Part shown: piece after piece, positions 8,099-17,366 of the stretch
Position numbering within the stretch: the first letter of the stretch is position 1
How the letters are laid out: each line of letters starts with the position of its first letter
Assembly: GCA_963833115.1 (NCBI GenBank)
Contig: CAWHWS010000002.1
Span: 2,480,001 to 2,544,000 of the forward strand
Length of the DNA stretch: 64,000 nt
Source: Hasllibacter sp963833115
GTDB lineage: Bacteria; Pseudomonadota; Alphaproteobacteria; Rhodobacterales; Rhodobacteraceae
Direction: 5' to 3'
Notes under the pieces: generated by a model
Seen by the model: only the letters and a program-made list of their open reading frames with translations
Databases searched by the model: none
What the model was told of the DNA's origin: nothing
Made by a program: the position numbers and the translations under genes

Positions 8099-9790
8099 TC
8101 ACGAATGCTCCTCGGCGGCGGTGGCGGCCAGGGCGCGGTTATAGGCCAGGAGCGCGTCGATCTGGAACAGCGCGCCCACCAGCCGGGGCGCGCCCCCGGC
8201 GTCCCGCTCCACCACCGGGACATAGGCGCCCGCCCGCTCGAAGAGCGGCATCGCGACCTCGAGCGTCGCGTCCGCCGGCACCCAGAGGCCGTCCTCCACC
8301 ATCGCGAGGGCGCCCGCCTCCGGCGCCGCGTCGGGGTGGTCCATCCCCCGCATCAGCGCCCGCACCCGCACCATGCCAAGGAGGTACGCCTGCGGCCCGG
8401 CCGCGAGATGCACCCCCCGCCGCTCGAGCTGCGTCAGGAAGAAGCTCCGGTCCACCAGCCGCGAGGCCAGCGCGGTCGAGAGCGACACCGCGACCATCAC
8501 CGCGAGCCCCGTCTGCCAGTCCCCCGTCAGCTCGAAGGCGATGAGCGTGGTGGAGATCGGCGCGCCCAGCACCGCCGCCGCCACCGCCCCCATCCCGGCC
8601 AGCGCGTAGAGCGTCTCGGCCCCCGAGATGTCGGGGAACACGCCGGTGGCGACGATCCCGAAGCCGAGCCCCGTCAGCGCCCCCACCATCAGGGAGGGCG
8701 TGAACACCCCGCCGCCCATCCGCCCGCCCATGGTGATCGCGACCGCGACGATCTTCACGCCGGCGAAGACGATCACCTCGGCCAGCCCGAGCTGCCCGGT
8801 CAGCGCGTCCGAGGTCGTCTCGTAGCCCACCCCGATCATGTGCGGGAACGGGATCGCGATCGCGCCCAGGATCGCGCCGGCCACGGCGGGGCGCGCCCAG
8901 CGGGGCATGCGCATGCGCGCCTGCAGCGCGTCCCCCGCGTCGTCCGCCCAGAAGATGCAGCGCATCATCGCCACCGCCACCAGCCCGCAGGTCAGCCCCA
9001 GCAGCACGAAGGCCGGCAGCTCGGCATAGAAGGCCAGCGCCCCCTCCTCGGCCAGCCGGAACTCGGTCACGTCGCCGAGCGTGCTGCGCGTGATCACCGT
9101 GCCCGCCGCCGAGGCGATGACGATGGGCGCGAAGGCGTGCACCGCGAAATGCCGCAGCACCACCTCCAGCGCGAAGAGCGCCCCGGCGATGGGCGCGTTG
9201 AACGAGGCGCTCACCCCCGCCGCCACGGCGCAGCCCAGCAGGTCCCGCCCCGTGATCCCGTCCGCCTTGATGAGGTTGCACGTCCAGGAGGAGATCACCG
9301 CCGCGAGGTGCACCACCGGCCCCTCCCGGCCCGTCGAGCCGCCCGAGGACAGCGTAATAAGGCTCGCCGCCGCGCTCGCGAGGCCCGCCCGCTCCTCGAC
9401 CCGCCCGTCGCGGACCGCCGCGCCCTCGATCACGTCCGCGACCGAGCGCACCCGCCCGTCAGGCGTGAAGCGGTCCAGGATCACCCCCACCGTCAGCCCG
9501 CCCAGGATCGGCAGGCACAGCACCCACCACCACGGCAGCGAGGCGGCGAAGCTCCCCAGATGCGAGGGGTCGTCCGTCCCGTAGAGGAGCGCCTGCAGCC
9601 GATCGATCCCGACCCGGAACCCCAGCGCCGCGAACCCCGCCGCGATCCCGATGGCCAGCGCGATGAACCAGAACTGCACCTGCCCCGGCCCGCGATGGCG
9701 CAGCAGGGTCCAGCCGTCGCGGCACGCCTCCACGGTGCCCCACCAGAGGCCCGAGCACCCGTCCCTGCCGCGTCGCGTGCCATCCGTCAT
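8099..9790 (-). CDS. ClC-family chloride channel/transporter with C-terminal CBS-like region
   Basis: 563 residues, an inner-membrane ClC protein with about ten hydrophobic helices. Anion-pathway motifs are present: GREGP at 154-158, with E156 as the gating glutamate, and GGGVFTPSL further on. The segment FNAPIAGALFALEV at 197-210 aligns with the helix that carries the proton glutamate in E. coli ClcA; here that position is Val210, as in ClC channels. The last 60-70 residues resemble a degenerate CBS pair (VPADATLEVAMPLFERAGAY). The start was set at the ATG at 9790 because GGGAGG lies just upstream, although the frame stays open beyond it. It is transcribed alone, downstream of and close to an M20 hydrolase. 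Confidence 0.92.
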   Translation of the reverse strand: MTDGTRRGRDGCSGLWWGTVEACRDGWTLLRHRGPGQVQFWFIALAIGIAAGFAALGFRVGIDRLQALLYGTDDPSHLGSFAASLPWWWVLCLPILGGLTVGVILDRFTPDGRVRSVADVIEGAAVRDGRVEERAGLASAAASLITLSSGGSTGREGPVVHLAAVISSWTCNLIKADGITGRDLLGCAVAAGVSASFNAPIAGALFALEVVLRHFAVHAFAPIVIASAAGTVITRSTLGDVTEFRLAEEGALAFYAELPAFVLLGLTCGLVAVAMMRCIFWADDAGDALQARMRMPRWARPAVAGAILGAIAIPFPHMIGVGYETTSDALTGQLGLAEVIVFAGVKIVAVAITMGGRMGGGVFTPSLMVGALTGLGFGIVATGVFPDISGAETLYALAGMGAVAAAVLGAPISTTLIAFELTGDWQTGLAVMVAVSLSTALASRLVDRSFFLTQLERRGVHLAAGPQAYLLGMVRVRALMRGMDHPDAAPEAGALAMVEDGLWVPADATLEVAMPLFERAGAYVPVVERDAGGAPRLVGALFQIDALLAYNRALAATAAEEHS

Positions 9791-9845
9791 CCCGGCCTCC
9801 CGGGGCAGGATAGGGGCGCGTGCCGGGCGGCGGAACCCGCCGGTC

Positions 9846-11012
9846 CTAGGCTCCGATCGGGGCGTCGCCCCCACGCTCCACCAGCCGCGCCAGGAGCGAG
9901 GCGCCCACCGGCGCGATCCGGTCGTTGAAGTCGTAGGCGGGGTGGTGCAGCCCCGCCCCCGGCCCGGCGCCCAGGAACACGTAGGCCCCCGGCCGCGCCT
10001 GCAGCATATAGGCGAAGTCCTCGGCCCCCATCTCGCAGGGCGCGTCGTCCACGACCGCGTGCGAGACGCCGCGCGCCACCTCCGCGGCGAAGGCCGCATG
10101 CGCCGGGTCGTTCACCGTCGCGGGGTAGCCGCCGTCGTAGTCGAGCCGCGCCTCCACCCCCATCGCGGCGGCGGTGCCGGAGACGATCTCCCCCAGCCGC
10201 CGCTCGATCATCGCGCGCACCTCGGGATCGAAGGTGCGCACCGTGCCCTGGATGTGCGCGGTGCCGGGGATCACGTTGTCGGCCGTCCCCGCGTGGAACT
10301 GCGTCACGCTCACCACCAGCGTGGCGCGCGCGTCGGCGTTGCGGGACGGGATCGTCTGGATCGCCTGCACCATCTGCACCCCGGCGATCAGGGGATCGCG
10401 CGTCTCCTGCGGGTAGGCGCCGTGCCCGCCCGTGCCCGCCACGTGGATGTCGAACGTGTCCACCGCCGCGAGCGCCGGCCCCGGCGCCACGAACACCGCC
10501 CCCTCGGTCAGGTTCGGCGCGTTGTGCAGGCCGTAGACCGCGTCCACCCCGAACCGGTCCATCACGCCCTCGTCCACCATCACCTTGGCGCCGCCGCCCC
10601 ACTCCTCGGCCGGCTGGAAGAACAGGACCGCCCGCCCGTCGAAGGCCCGCGTCTGCGCCAGGTGGCGCGCGGCGCCCAGCAGCATCGCGGTGTGCCCGTC
10701 ATGCCCGCAGGCATGCATCCGGCCCGGAATCTCGGAGGCCCAATCCGCGCCCGACTCCTCGTGGATCGGCAGCGCGTCCATGTCCGCGCGCAGGCCGATC
10801 GTCGGCCCCGGCCCGCGGCCCTCGATCACGGCCACGATGCCGGAGGTCGCGATCCCCTCGTGCAGCTCGTCCACCCCGAAGCCGCGCAGCTTCTCGGCGA
10901 CGAAGGCGGCCGTGCCGTGGCAGTCGAACCGCAGCTCCGGCCGGCGGTGCAGGGCGCGCCGCCACTCGGTCATGTCGGCCTCCATCGCGGCGATCGAGTT
11001 GACGACGGGCAT
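9846..11012 (-). CDS. M20 family amidohydrolase (hippurate hydrolase-like)
   Basis: 388 residues, a cytosolic metal-dependent amidohydrolase of the IAA-amino acid/hippurate hydrolase branch of M20D. Key residues are RADMDALPI (75-83), HACGHDGHTAML (100-111, metal ligands C102 and H104) and QPAEE (about 133-137, catalytic/metal Glu). A C-terminal HHPAYDFND gives the last metal His. The typical dimerisation insert lies in the middle. An AGGAGGTG ribosome site precedes the ATG. The gene diverges from mazG, with only 49 bases between their starts, and a paralogue lies on the far side of mazG. Substrates are probably N-acyl amino acids; the exact one cannot be told. Confidence 0.9.
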   Translation of the reverse strand: MPVVNSIAAMEADMTEWRRALHRRPELRFDCHGTAAFVAEKLRGFGVDELHEGIATSGIVAVIEGRGPGPTIGLRADMDALPIHEESGADWASEIPGRMHACGHDGHTAMLLGAARHLAQTRAFDGRAVLFFQPAEEWGGGAKVMVDEGVMDRFGVDAVYGLHNAPNLTEGAVFVAPGPALAAVDTFDIHVAGTGGHGAYPQETRDPLIAGVQMVQAIQTIPSRNADARATLVVSVTQFHAGTADNVIPGTAHIQGTVRTFDPEVRAMIERRLGEIVSGTAAAMGVEARLDYDGGYPATVNDPAHAAFAAEVARGVSHAVVDDAPCEMGAEDFAYMLQARPGAYVFLGAGPGAGLHHPAYDFNDRIAPVGASLLARLVERGGDAPIGA

Positions 11013-11061
11013 GGGCGCACCTCCTGTTGCCCCATCCTCGCCCGAAGGGACGCGCCCCGCA

Positions 11062-11832
11062 ATGGACCCGATCCATGAGACCCCCGACGACCTGACCCGC
11101 CTCGTGGAGATCCTGCGCCGCCTGCGCGACCCGGACGCGGGCTGCCCCTGGGACGTCGAGCAGGACTTCGACACCATCGCCCCCTACACGATCGAGGAGG
11201 CGCACGAGGTCGCCGACGCCATCGCCCGCCGCGCCTGGGACGAGCTGCCCGGCGAGCTCGGCGACCTGCTCCTCCAGGTGGTCTACCACGCGCGCATGGC
11301 CGAGGAGGCGGGCCGCTTCGCCCTCCCGGACGTGATCCGCGCCGCCAACGCCAAGATGATCGCCCGCCACCCCCACGTCTTCGCCGGCGAGAGCCGCGAC
11401 AAGTCGGCCGCCCGGCAATCCGAGGACTGGGAGGCCGCCAAGGCCGCCGAGCGGCGCGGCGGCGCGATGGCCGGCATCGCGCTCGGCCTCCCCGCCCTCA
11501 TGCGCGCGCAGAAGATCGGGCGCCGCGCCGCGCGCGCCGGCTTCGACTGGCAGGACGCGAAAGGCGTGCTGGACAAGGTCGTGGAGGAGGCGCGCGAGGT
11601 CGAGGGCGCCGCCACCGAGGCCGAGCGCGCCGAGGAGATGGGCGACCTCCTCTTCACCCTCGTCCAGCACGCCCGCCACATGGGCATCGACGCCGAGGAG
11701 GCGTTGCGCGCCGCCAACGCCAAGTTCCTGCGCAGGTTCTCGGCGATGGAGGCCGAGGGCCCGCTCCCCGAGGGCATGGCCGCGCTCGAGGCCGCCTGGT
11801 CCCGCGCCAAGGCCGCCGAGCGGGGCGCCTGA
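11062..11832 (+). CDS. mazG: Nucleoside triphosphate pyrophosphohydrolase MazG
   Basis: 256 residues with two tandem MazG domains. It hydrolyses (d)NTPs to NMP and PPi and can sanitise aberrant nucleotides. The first domain has CPWDVEQDF followed by EEAHEVADAI and ELGDLLLQVVYHARM. The second repeats the pattern as VVEEAREVEGA and EEMGDLLFTLVQHARH; these EExxE and ExxD acidic residues bind Mg2+. Length matches E. coli MazG (263). The ATG at 11062 diverges from the minus-strand M20 gene; a longer frame upstream is antisense to that gene and is not credible. Confidence 0.95.
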   Translation: MDPIHETPDDLTRLVEILRRLRDPDAGCPWDVEQDFDTIAPYTIEEAHEVADAIARRAWDELPGELGDLLLQVVYHARMAEEAGRFALPDVIRAANAKMIARHPHVFAGESRDKSAARQSEDWEAAKAAERRGGAMAGIALGLPALMRAQKIGRRAARAGFDWQDAKGVLDKVVEEAREVEGAATEAERAEEMGDLLFTLVQHARHMGIDAEEALRAANAKFLRRFSAMEAEGPLPEGMAALEAAWSRAKAAERGA

Positions 11833-11930
11833 CCCCCGCCCCGCGCAGCGGCGCCGAATTGCCGGAGGCAAGAGGCCACGCCCAACCGCCATGGGCGCCG
11901 GCAGGCGCCGGAGGCGGGCGGGAGCGCCCC

Positions 11931-13094
11931 CTAGCCCGAGAGCGGCATCCGCCGCTCGGCGATCCCGGCCCACCAGGAGGCGCCGGCCGGGATCGCCTCG
12001 TCGTCGAAATCGTATTTCGGGTGGTGCACCGGCGCCGTGTTCCCGTTGCCCACCAGGATGTAGGCCCCCGGCCGCTCCTCGAGCATGAAGGCGAAGTCCT
12101 CTCCGCCCATCACCAACGGCGCGTCCTCGCACGCGCCCGAGACCTCGCGCGCGACCTGCGCCGCGAACGCGGTCTGGTCCTGGTGGTTCACCATCACCGG
12201 GTAGCCGCGGTGGTAGCCGAGCTCGACCTCCGCCCCGAACGTCGCGCCGACGCCGGCGCAGATCGCCCTGATCCGCGCCTCCGCCATCTCGCGGATGCCG
12301 GCGTCCATCGTCCGGATCGTGCCCTTCAGGCGCACGCTCGCCGGGATCACGTTGAACGCCTTGGACGAGCTCTCCACGCTGGTGACGCTGACGACGATCT
12401 CCTTCACCGGGTCCGAGTTGCGCGACACGACCGACTGCAGCGCGACGACCAGGTGCGCGGCCACCAGCGTCGAATCGACCGTCTCCTGCGGCTTGGCCGC
12501 GTGCCCGCCGCGCCCCACCACCTTGATGTCCATCGTGTCCGTCGCCGCGAAGAAGGCGCCGGGGCGGATCGCGAAGCTGCCCACGGGCCGGCCGGGCCAG
12601 TTGTGCATCCCGTACACCTCCGTGATGCCGAAGCGCTCCATCATCCCGTCCTCGCACATCTCGCGCCCGCCGGCGCCGCCCTCCTCGGCGGGCTGGAAGA
12701 TGACGGCGACGGTGCCGGCGAAGTTCCGCGTCTCCGCCAGGTACTTCGCCGCGCCCAGGAGCATCGCGGTGTGCCCGTCATGCCCGCAGGCGTGCATCGC
12801 GCCGGGCGTCGCGCTGGCCCATTGCGCCCCCGTCTCCTCGTGGATCGGCAGCGCGTCCATGTCGGCGCGCAGGCCCACGGTCATCTCGCCCGCCTCGCGC
12901 CCGCGGATGATCCCGACCACGCCGGTGCGGCCCAGCCCCTCGACCACCTCGTCGCAGCCGAACTCGCGCAGCTTCTCCGCGACGATCCCGCTGGTGCGGT
13001 GGGTCTCGTAGAGGATCTCGGGGTGGCGGTGCAGGTCGCGTCGCCACTCGGCGATCTCGGGCTGCATCTCGGCGAAGCGGTTCACGATCGGCAT
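11931..13094 (-). CDS. M20 family amidohydrolase (second paralogue)
   Basis: 387 residues, closely similar along its whole length to the M20 protein at 9846-11012, including RADMDALPIHEETGAQW, HACGHDGHTAML and QPAEEGGAGG. It is expected to be a cytosolic Zn2+/Mn2+ amidohydrolase acting on N-acylated amino acids. AGGAGG is placed seven to eight bases before the ATG. It faces mazG tail to tail. The two paralogues point the same way and straddle mazG, which looks like a duplication followed by insertion, or the reverse. Downstream on the other strand is a peptide ABC transporter, a plausible source of substrate; that link is inference. Confidence 0.9.
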   Translation of the reverse strand: MPIVNRFAEMQPEIAEWRRDLHRHPEILYETHRTSGIVAEKLREFGCDEVVEGLGRTGVVGIIRGREAGEMTVGLRADMDALPIHEETGAQWASATPGAMHACGHDGHTAMLLGAAKYLAETRNFAGTVAVIFQPAEEGGAGGREMCEDGMMERFGITEVYGMHNWPGRPVGSFAIRPGAFFAATDTMDIKVVGRGGHAAKPQETVDSTLVAAHLVVALQSVVSRNSDPVKEIVVSVTSVESSSKAFNVIPASVRLKGTIRTMDAGIREMAEARIRAICAGVGATFGAEVELGYHRGYPVMVNHQDQTAFAAQVAREVSGACEDAPLVMGGEDFAFMLEERPGAYILVGNGNTAPVHHPKYDFDDEAIPAGASWWAGIAERRMPLSG

Positions 13095-13515
13095 GGCGGG
13101 GTCCTCCTGGGGGCGCCGCCGAGAGTGGCCGCGCCGGCGGCCGCGTCAAGCCTCCCCCCGGCCCGCCGCAAGCCGTGCGGCGAGGACGCTCGCCCGCCCC
13201 GGCCTGCCGCGATAACGGGCGCCGCGAGGCCCAGTCTCCTGGCGACCTTGCGAGGCATCGCGAACCTGTTACGCTCTCGTGCATGCCGCGGGGCGGGTCC
13301 TTCGGGGGCCCGCGTCGGCGGCACGGCGCAGGACGGGGGACGTTGATGCCCAAGGGCACCGATGCGGCGGAGGCGCGCCGCGCTTGGCCGCGAGCCTCCC
13401 TCCCGAGGCGACCGGCGACGCGCCGCCGCGTCCCCGCGCCGCCCGTCACCCGCCCAGTCACCGGCGAGGGTCCCGAACGAGGACGCCGCCGCACGATCCA
13501 ACGAGGAGAGAACCT
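13095..13515. other. Gene-free leader of the peptide transporter operon
   Basis: About 420 bases between the divergent M20 gene and the transporter. No credible coding sequence is seen; short frames here are GC artefacts. A hairpin with a UUCG loop (GCGGGTCC-TTCG, right arm ending CCCGC) lies at 13293-13313. A strong ribosome site (GAGGAGAG) sits near 13503-13510. Promoters for both flanking genes are expected here, but I cannot assign boxes with confidence. Confidence 0.5.
13293..13313 (+). other. UUCG-loop hairpin in 5' leader
   Basis: GC-rich stem closed by a TTCG tetraloop about 200 bases before the binding-protein start. It could be an attenuator or an RNA-stability element, but no antiterminator alternative is visible. 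Confidence 0.3.
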
Positions 13516-15238
13516 ATGACTATCAAGGCAGCCCTGATGGGCGCCGCGGCCACGAGCGCCGCCCTCACCGGCATGGCGTTCGCCGACGCCCACGAGGGCG
13601 AGCGCGGGCGCGACGGCGAGCTCAAGATCATCTACTGGCAGGCGCCCTCGACCCTGAACACCTACCTCTCCGGCGGCACCAAGGAGGTCGAATCGGCCTC
13701 GCTCGTGATCGAGCCGCTGGCCCGCTACGACGACAACGGCGAGATCGTGCCCTGGCTGGTGGACGAGATCCCCTCGGTCGAGAACGGCGGCATCTCCGAG
13801 GACCTGACCTCGATCACCTGGACGCTGTCCGAGGGCCTCGAATGGTCCGACGGCACGCCCGTCACCTCCGAGGACGTGCGCTTCACCTGGCAGTATTGCA
13901 CCGATCCCGAGGGCGGCTGCGCCCAACTGGGCTACTTCGACGGCGTGTCGGACGTGGTCGCGGTGGACGAGCGCACCGTGCGCGTCGAGTTCGCGAACCC
14001 CAAACCCTTCCCCTACACCGCCTTCGTCGGCTCGGAGAGCCCGATCATCCAGGCCGCCCAGTTCGCCGACTGCCTCGGCGCCCGCGCGCCCGAATGCACG
14101 GACGCCAATTTCGGCCCGATCGGAACGGGACCCTTCGTGGTCACCGACTTCCGGCCCAACGACGTGATCCAGTACGAGGCGAACGAGAACTTCCGCGAGG
14201 CCGGCAAGCCCGCCTTCGCGAGCGTGACGTTCAAGGGGGGCGGCGACGCCGCCGCGGCCGCCCGCTCGGTCCTGGAGACGGGCGAGTTCGACTACGCCTG
14301 GAACCTTCAGCTTGCGCCCGAGATCCTCGACGACATGGCGTCGGCCGGTAATGGCCAGGTCGTGACCGCCTTCGGCACCTCGGTCGAGCGGCTCCACCTC
14401 AACCAGACCGACCCGTCGGCCGATCTGGGCGACGAGCGCGCCACGATGGCGCATCCGCACCCGTTCCTGACCGATCCGACGGTCGGGCCAGGCCCTCTCG
14501 ATGGCCATCGACCGCGAGCTGATCGACGAGATCGGCTACGGCGCCGCCGGCCAGCCCACCTGCAACGTCCTGCCCGCCCCCGAGGCCTACGCCTCAACCG
14601 CCAATGACGGCTGCATGACCGTCGACGTCGAGGGCGCGAAGGCGCTCCTGGAGGAGGCCGGCTGGACCGACGAGGACGGCGACGGCGTGCGCGAGAAGGA
14701 CGGCATGCGCCTCTCGGTGCTGTTCCAGACCTCGACCAACGCGGTCCGGCAGGACGCGCAGGCGATCATCAAGCAGGCCTGGGAGGAGATCGGCGTCGAG
14801 ACCGAGCTCCGCAACATCGACGCGTCGGTGTTCTTCGGCGGCGATCCGGGCTCCCCGGACACGTTCCAGAAGTTCTTCGCCGACATCGAGATGTACACGA
14901 ACAACTTCGCCGGCGTGGACCCCGAGGCCTACATGGCCAACTGGCGCTGCGCCGACATCCCCAGCCCCGAGACCCAGTGGCAGGGCAACAACGTCCAGCG
15001 GTTCTGCTCGGAGGAGTACGACGCGCTCGTCGACGAGATGAGCACGACCGTGGCCCTCGAGGAGCGCGGCCGGATCGCCAAGGAGATGAACGACATGCTC
15101 ATGCAGAGCTACTCGATCATCCCGCTCATTCACCGCGGCTCGCCTTCGGCCCACGCCAACTCCCTCGGCGGGATCGCGATGTCCGACTGGGACAGCGAGA
15201 TCTGGAACATCAAGGACTGGTACCGCATCGGCGAATGA
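13516..15238 (+). pseudogene. ABC transporter substrate-binding protein, family 5, frameshifted
   Basis: Encodes a periplasmic dipeptide/oligopeptide-binding protein (SBP_bac_5) of about 574 residues if the frames are joined. It begins with a signal peptide (MTIKAALMGAAATSAALTGM, cleavage after AFA) and continues with typical segments such as ARYDDNGEIVPWLVDE and LEWSDGTPVTSEDVRFTW. Near 14483-14491 the frame shifts by +1: the first frame runs into Arg-rich nonsense while the next frame resumes at ALSMAIDRELIDEIGYG and runs to DWYRIGE. The expected junction is DPTVRQALSMAIDREL. The remaining sequence is well conserved and the permeases are intact, so a sequencing error is at least as likely as a true null. 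AGGAG-type ribosome site before the ATG. Confidence 0.85.
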
Positions 15239-15254
15239 TGCGTCCCTGACCTCG

Positions 15255-15279
15255 CCGGGGGCGGCCCGCCCGCCCCCGG
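15255..15279 (+). terminator. Intercistronic hairpin after the binding-protein gene
   Basis: A perfect 10-bp stem (CCGGGGGCGG / CCGCCCCCGG) with a 5-base loop starts 17 bases after the stop. In ABC operons such hairpins often attenuate downstream transcription or stabilise the binding-protein mRNA, so that the periplasmic protein is made in excess. No T-tract follows. Confidence 0.55.
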
Positions 15280-15330
15280 ACCCCCGACGTGGGCCGCCCG
15301 CCCCGGCGGCCGCCGCGCGAAGGCCCGCCC

Positions 15331-16368
15331 ATGATCGTCTTCACCATCCGCCGGCTGATCCTCGCGGTGCCGACGCTGATCCTCATCAGCTTCGCGATCT
15401 TCATGCTGCTGGAGCTCGCCCCCGGCGATCCCACGGCCTCCCTGCCCCTCACGATCTCCCCCGAGGTGCGCGAGCAGATCCGGCAGGCGCTCGGCCTCGG
15501 CGAAGGTCCCTTCGTGCGCTACTGGAAGTGGCTGGTGCAGATCATGTGGGTCGAGCCCCGCGTGATGATCGACGCGCTGACCGCGGACAGCGCCCTCTTC
15601 GGCTGGCTCCCCGACACCGACTTCTACCGCGGAACCCAGCGCGTCATCTCGTGGCAGACGCGCTCCCCGGTCATGGACATCGTCGTCCAGCGCCTGCCGC
15701 AGACGCTCTGGGTCGTCGGCCTCAGCTACGTGGTCGGGGTGCTGATCGCCCTGCCGATCGGCATCATCAGCGCCTACCGCCAGTACTCGGTCTTCGACAA
15801 CGTCGGCACGTTCGTCTCGATGATCGGCTTCTCGGTGCCCCCGTTCCTGTCAGGCGTGCTGGTGATCATCGTCTTCTCGGTCTGGCTCGGCTGGCTGCCC
15901 TCGATCTACGACACCACCCACGTCGTGCGGGACTGGGACAGCTTCGTCGTCCAATTCAAGCAGATGGTCATGCCGGTCATGGTCCTCGCGCTGCAGACCA
16001 CCGCGCAGATCAGCCGCTTCATGCGCGCCTCCATGCTCGACAACCTCGGGCAGGACTACGTGCGGACCGCCAGGGCCAAAGGCCTGAGCGAGTCGACGGT
16101 CGTGCTGGTCCACGTGCTGCGCAACTCCCTCATCCCGGTCGTCACGGTGATCGCCATCGGCATCCCGGCGATCTTCGGCGGCGCCATCATCACCGAGCAG
16201 ATCTTCAAGGTGAACGGCATCGGGCAGCTCTTCATCACCGCGCTGCAGGCGAACGACCTGCCCATGGTCCTGACGGTCGCGTTCTTCTTCGCGGTGCTGA
16301 TCGTGACCTTCAACCTCATCGCCGACATCCTCTACGGCGTGCTCGACCCGAGGATCCGCTATGACTGA
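15331..16368 (+). CDS. Peptide ABC transporter permease, DppB type
   Basis: 345 residues, an inner-membrane permease with six predicted helices. The N-terminus (MIVFTIRRLILAVPTLILIS) and the first-helix APGDP motif are diagnostic for DppB/OppB. The EAA loop that contacts the ATPase is present as DYVRTARAKGLSESTVVLVHVLRNSLIP. A large periplasmic insert at about 50-120 is longer than in E. coli DppB. The ATG at 15331 was preferred to an upstream frame through Pro/Arg-rich sequence. The stop overlaps the next start by eight bases. Confidence 0.93.
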   Translation: MIVFTIRRLILAVPTLILISFAIFMLLELAPGDPTASLPLTISPEVREQIRQALGLGEGPFVRYWKWLVQIMWVEPRVMIDALTADSALFGWLPDTDFYRGTQRVISWQTRSPVMDIVVQRLPQTLWVVGLSYVVGVLIALPIGIISAYRQYSVFDNVGTFVSMIGFSVPPFLSGVLVIIVFSVWLGWLPSIYDTTHVVRDWDSFVVQFKQMVMPVMVLALQTTAQISRFMRASMLDNLGQDYVRTARAKGLSESTVVLVHVLRNSLIPVVTVIAIGIPAIFGGAIITEQIFKVNGIGQLFITALQANDLPMVLTVAFFFAVLIVTFNLIADILYGVLDPRIRYD

Positions 16369-17317
16369 CGCGCGGACCGAGACCGTGGCCACCGGCGCCG
16401 TCACCCCGACCGAGGTCGACCTCGTCCCCATGGACGTGCCCACAGCCTCGCAATGGCGCGACGTCTGGCGGCAGTTCCGCTCCCATCGCGGCGCGATGTT
16501 CGGCGCGGTGGTGTTCGGCACGATCCTCCTCGCCGTGCTGATCGGCCCGTTCCTCTGGCCGCTCGATCCGACCTATCTCGACATCCGCGCCCGCAACCAG
16601 GGGCCGAGCTGGGCGCACCCGCTGGGCACCGACCAGCTCGGCCGCGATCTCCTGGCGCGGATGATGGCGGGGGGGCGCGTCTCGATGGCGGTCGGCGTCT
16701 CGGCGATGGGGCTGGCCCTGGTGCTGGGCACGGCGATCGGGGTCGCGGCGGGCTATTTCCGCTGGCTCGACGGGCTGCTGATGCGCTTCACCGACCTCTT
16801 CCTCGCGCTGCCGCTCCTGCCGCTCCTCCTCGTCATGGTCCTCCTCTTCCGCGAGCCGCTGAGCGCCTCGTTCGGGCCGGAGACGGGCATCTTCATCCTC
16901 ATCGTCTCCGGCATCGGGATCACCTCCTGGATGCCGACCGCCCGGATCGTCCGGAGCGACGTGCTGGCCATCAAGGAGCGGGAGTTCATCCTGGCCGCCC
17001 GCGCGGCGGGCACCCGGCCCATGGGCATGATCGGCCGCCACATCCTGCCCAACGTCCTCTCCCCGATCATGGTCTCGGCCACGCTCGGCATCGCGTCCGC
17101 CATCATCACCGAGAGCGCGCTGAGCTTCCTCGGCCTGGGCTTCCCGCCCGACTTCCCGACCTGGGGCCGCCTCCTCTTCGACGGGCTCGACTACATCCAG
17201 CAATATCCCGAGCGCGTCCTCTGGCCGGGCCTGGGCATCTCGCTCACGGTGCTCTCGGTGAACTACGTCGGCGACGGCCTGCGCGACGCGCTCGATCCGC
17301 GCATCCGGGGGCGCTGA
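16361..17317 (+). CDS. Peptide ABC transporter permease, DppC type
   Basis: 318 residues, the partner permease of the DppB-like protein, starting inside its coding end (8-base overlap). It has an N-terminal helix (MFGAVVFGTILLAVLIGPFL), the HPLGTDQLGRDLLARMM motif typical of DppC/OppC, and the EAA loop FILAARAAGTRPMGMIGRHILPN. No dppD/dppF-like ATPase gene follows; the next gene is a MATE exporter. The transporter must therefore borrow ATPases encoded elsewhere. Confidence 0.93.
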   Translation: MTDARTETVATGAVTPTEVDLVPMDVPTASQWRDVWRQFRSHRGAMFGAVVFGTILLAVLIGPFLWPLDPTYLDIRARNQGPSWAHPLGTDQLGRDLLARMMAGGRVSMAVGVSAMGLALVLGTAIGVAAGYFRWLDGLLMRFTDLFLALPLLPLLLVMVLLFREPLSASFGPETGIFILIVSGIGITSWMPTARIVRSDVLAIKEREFILAARAAGTRPMGMIGRHILPNVLSPIMVSATLGIASAIITESALSFLGLGFPPDFPTWGRLLFDGLDYIQQYPERVLWPGLGISLTVLSVNYVGDGLRDALDPRIRGR

Positions 17318-17366
17318 CGGAACCGGGCGCGCCGGGCCCCGTTCCCTCCCCTCGCCGGAGGAGCCC

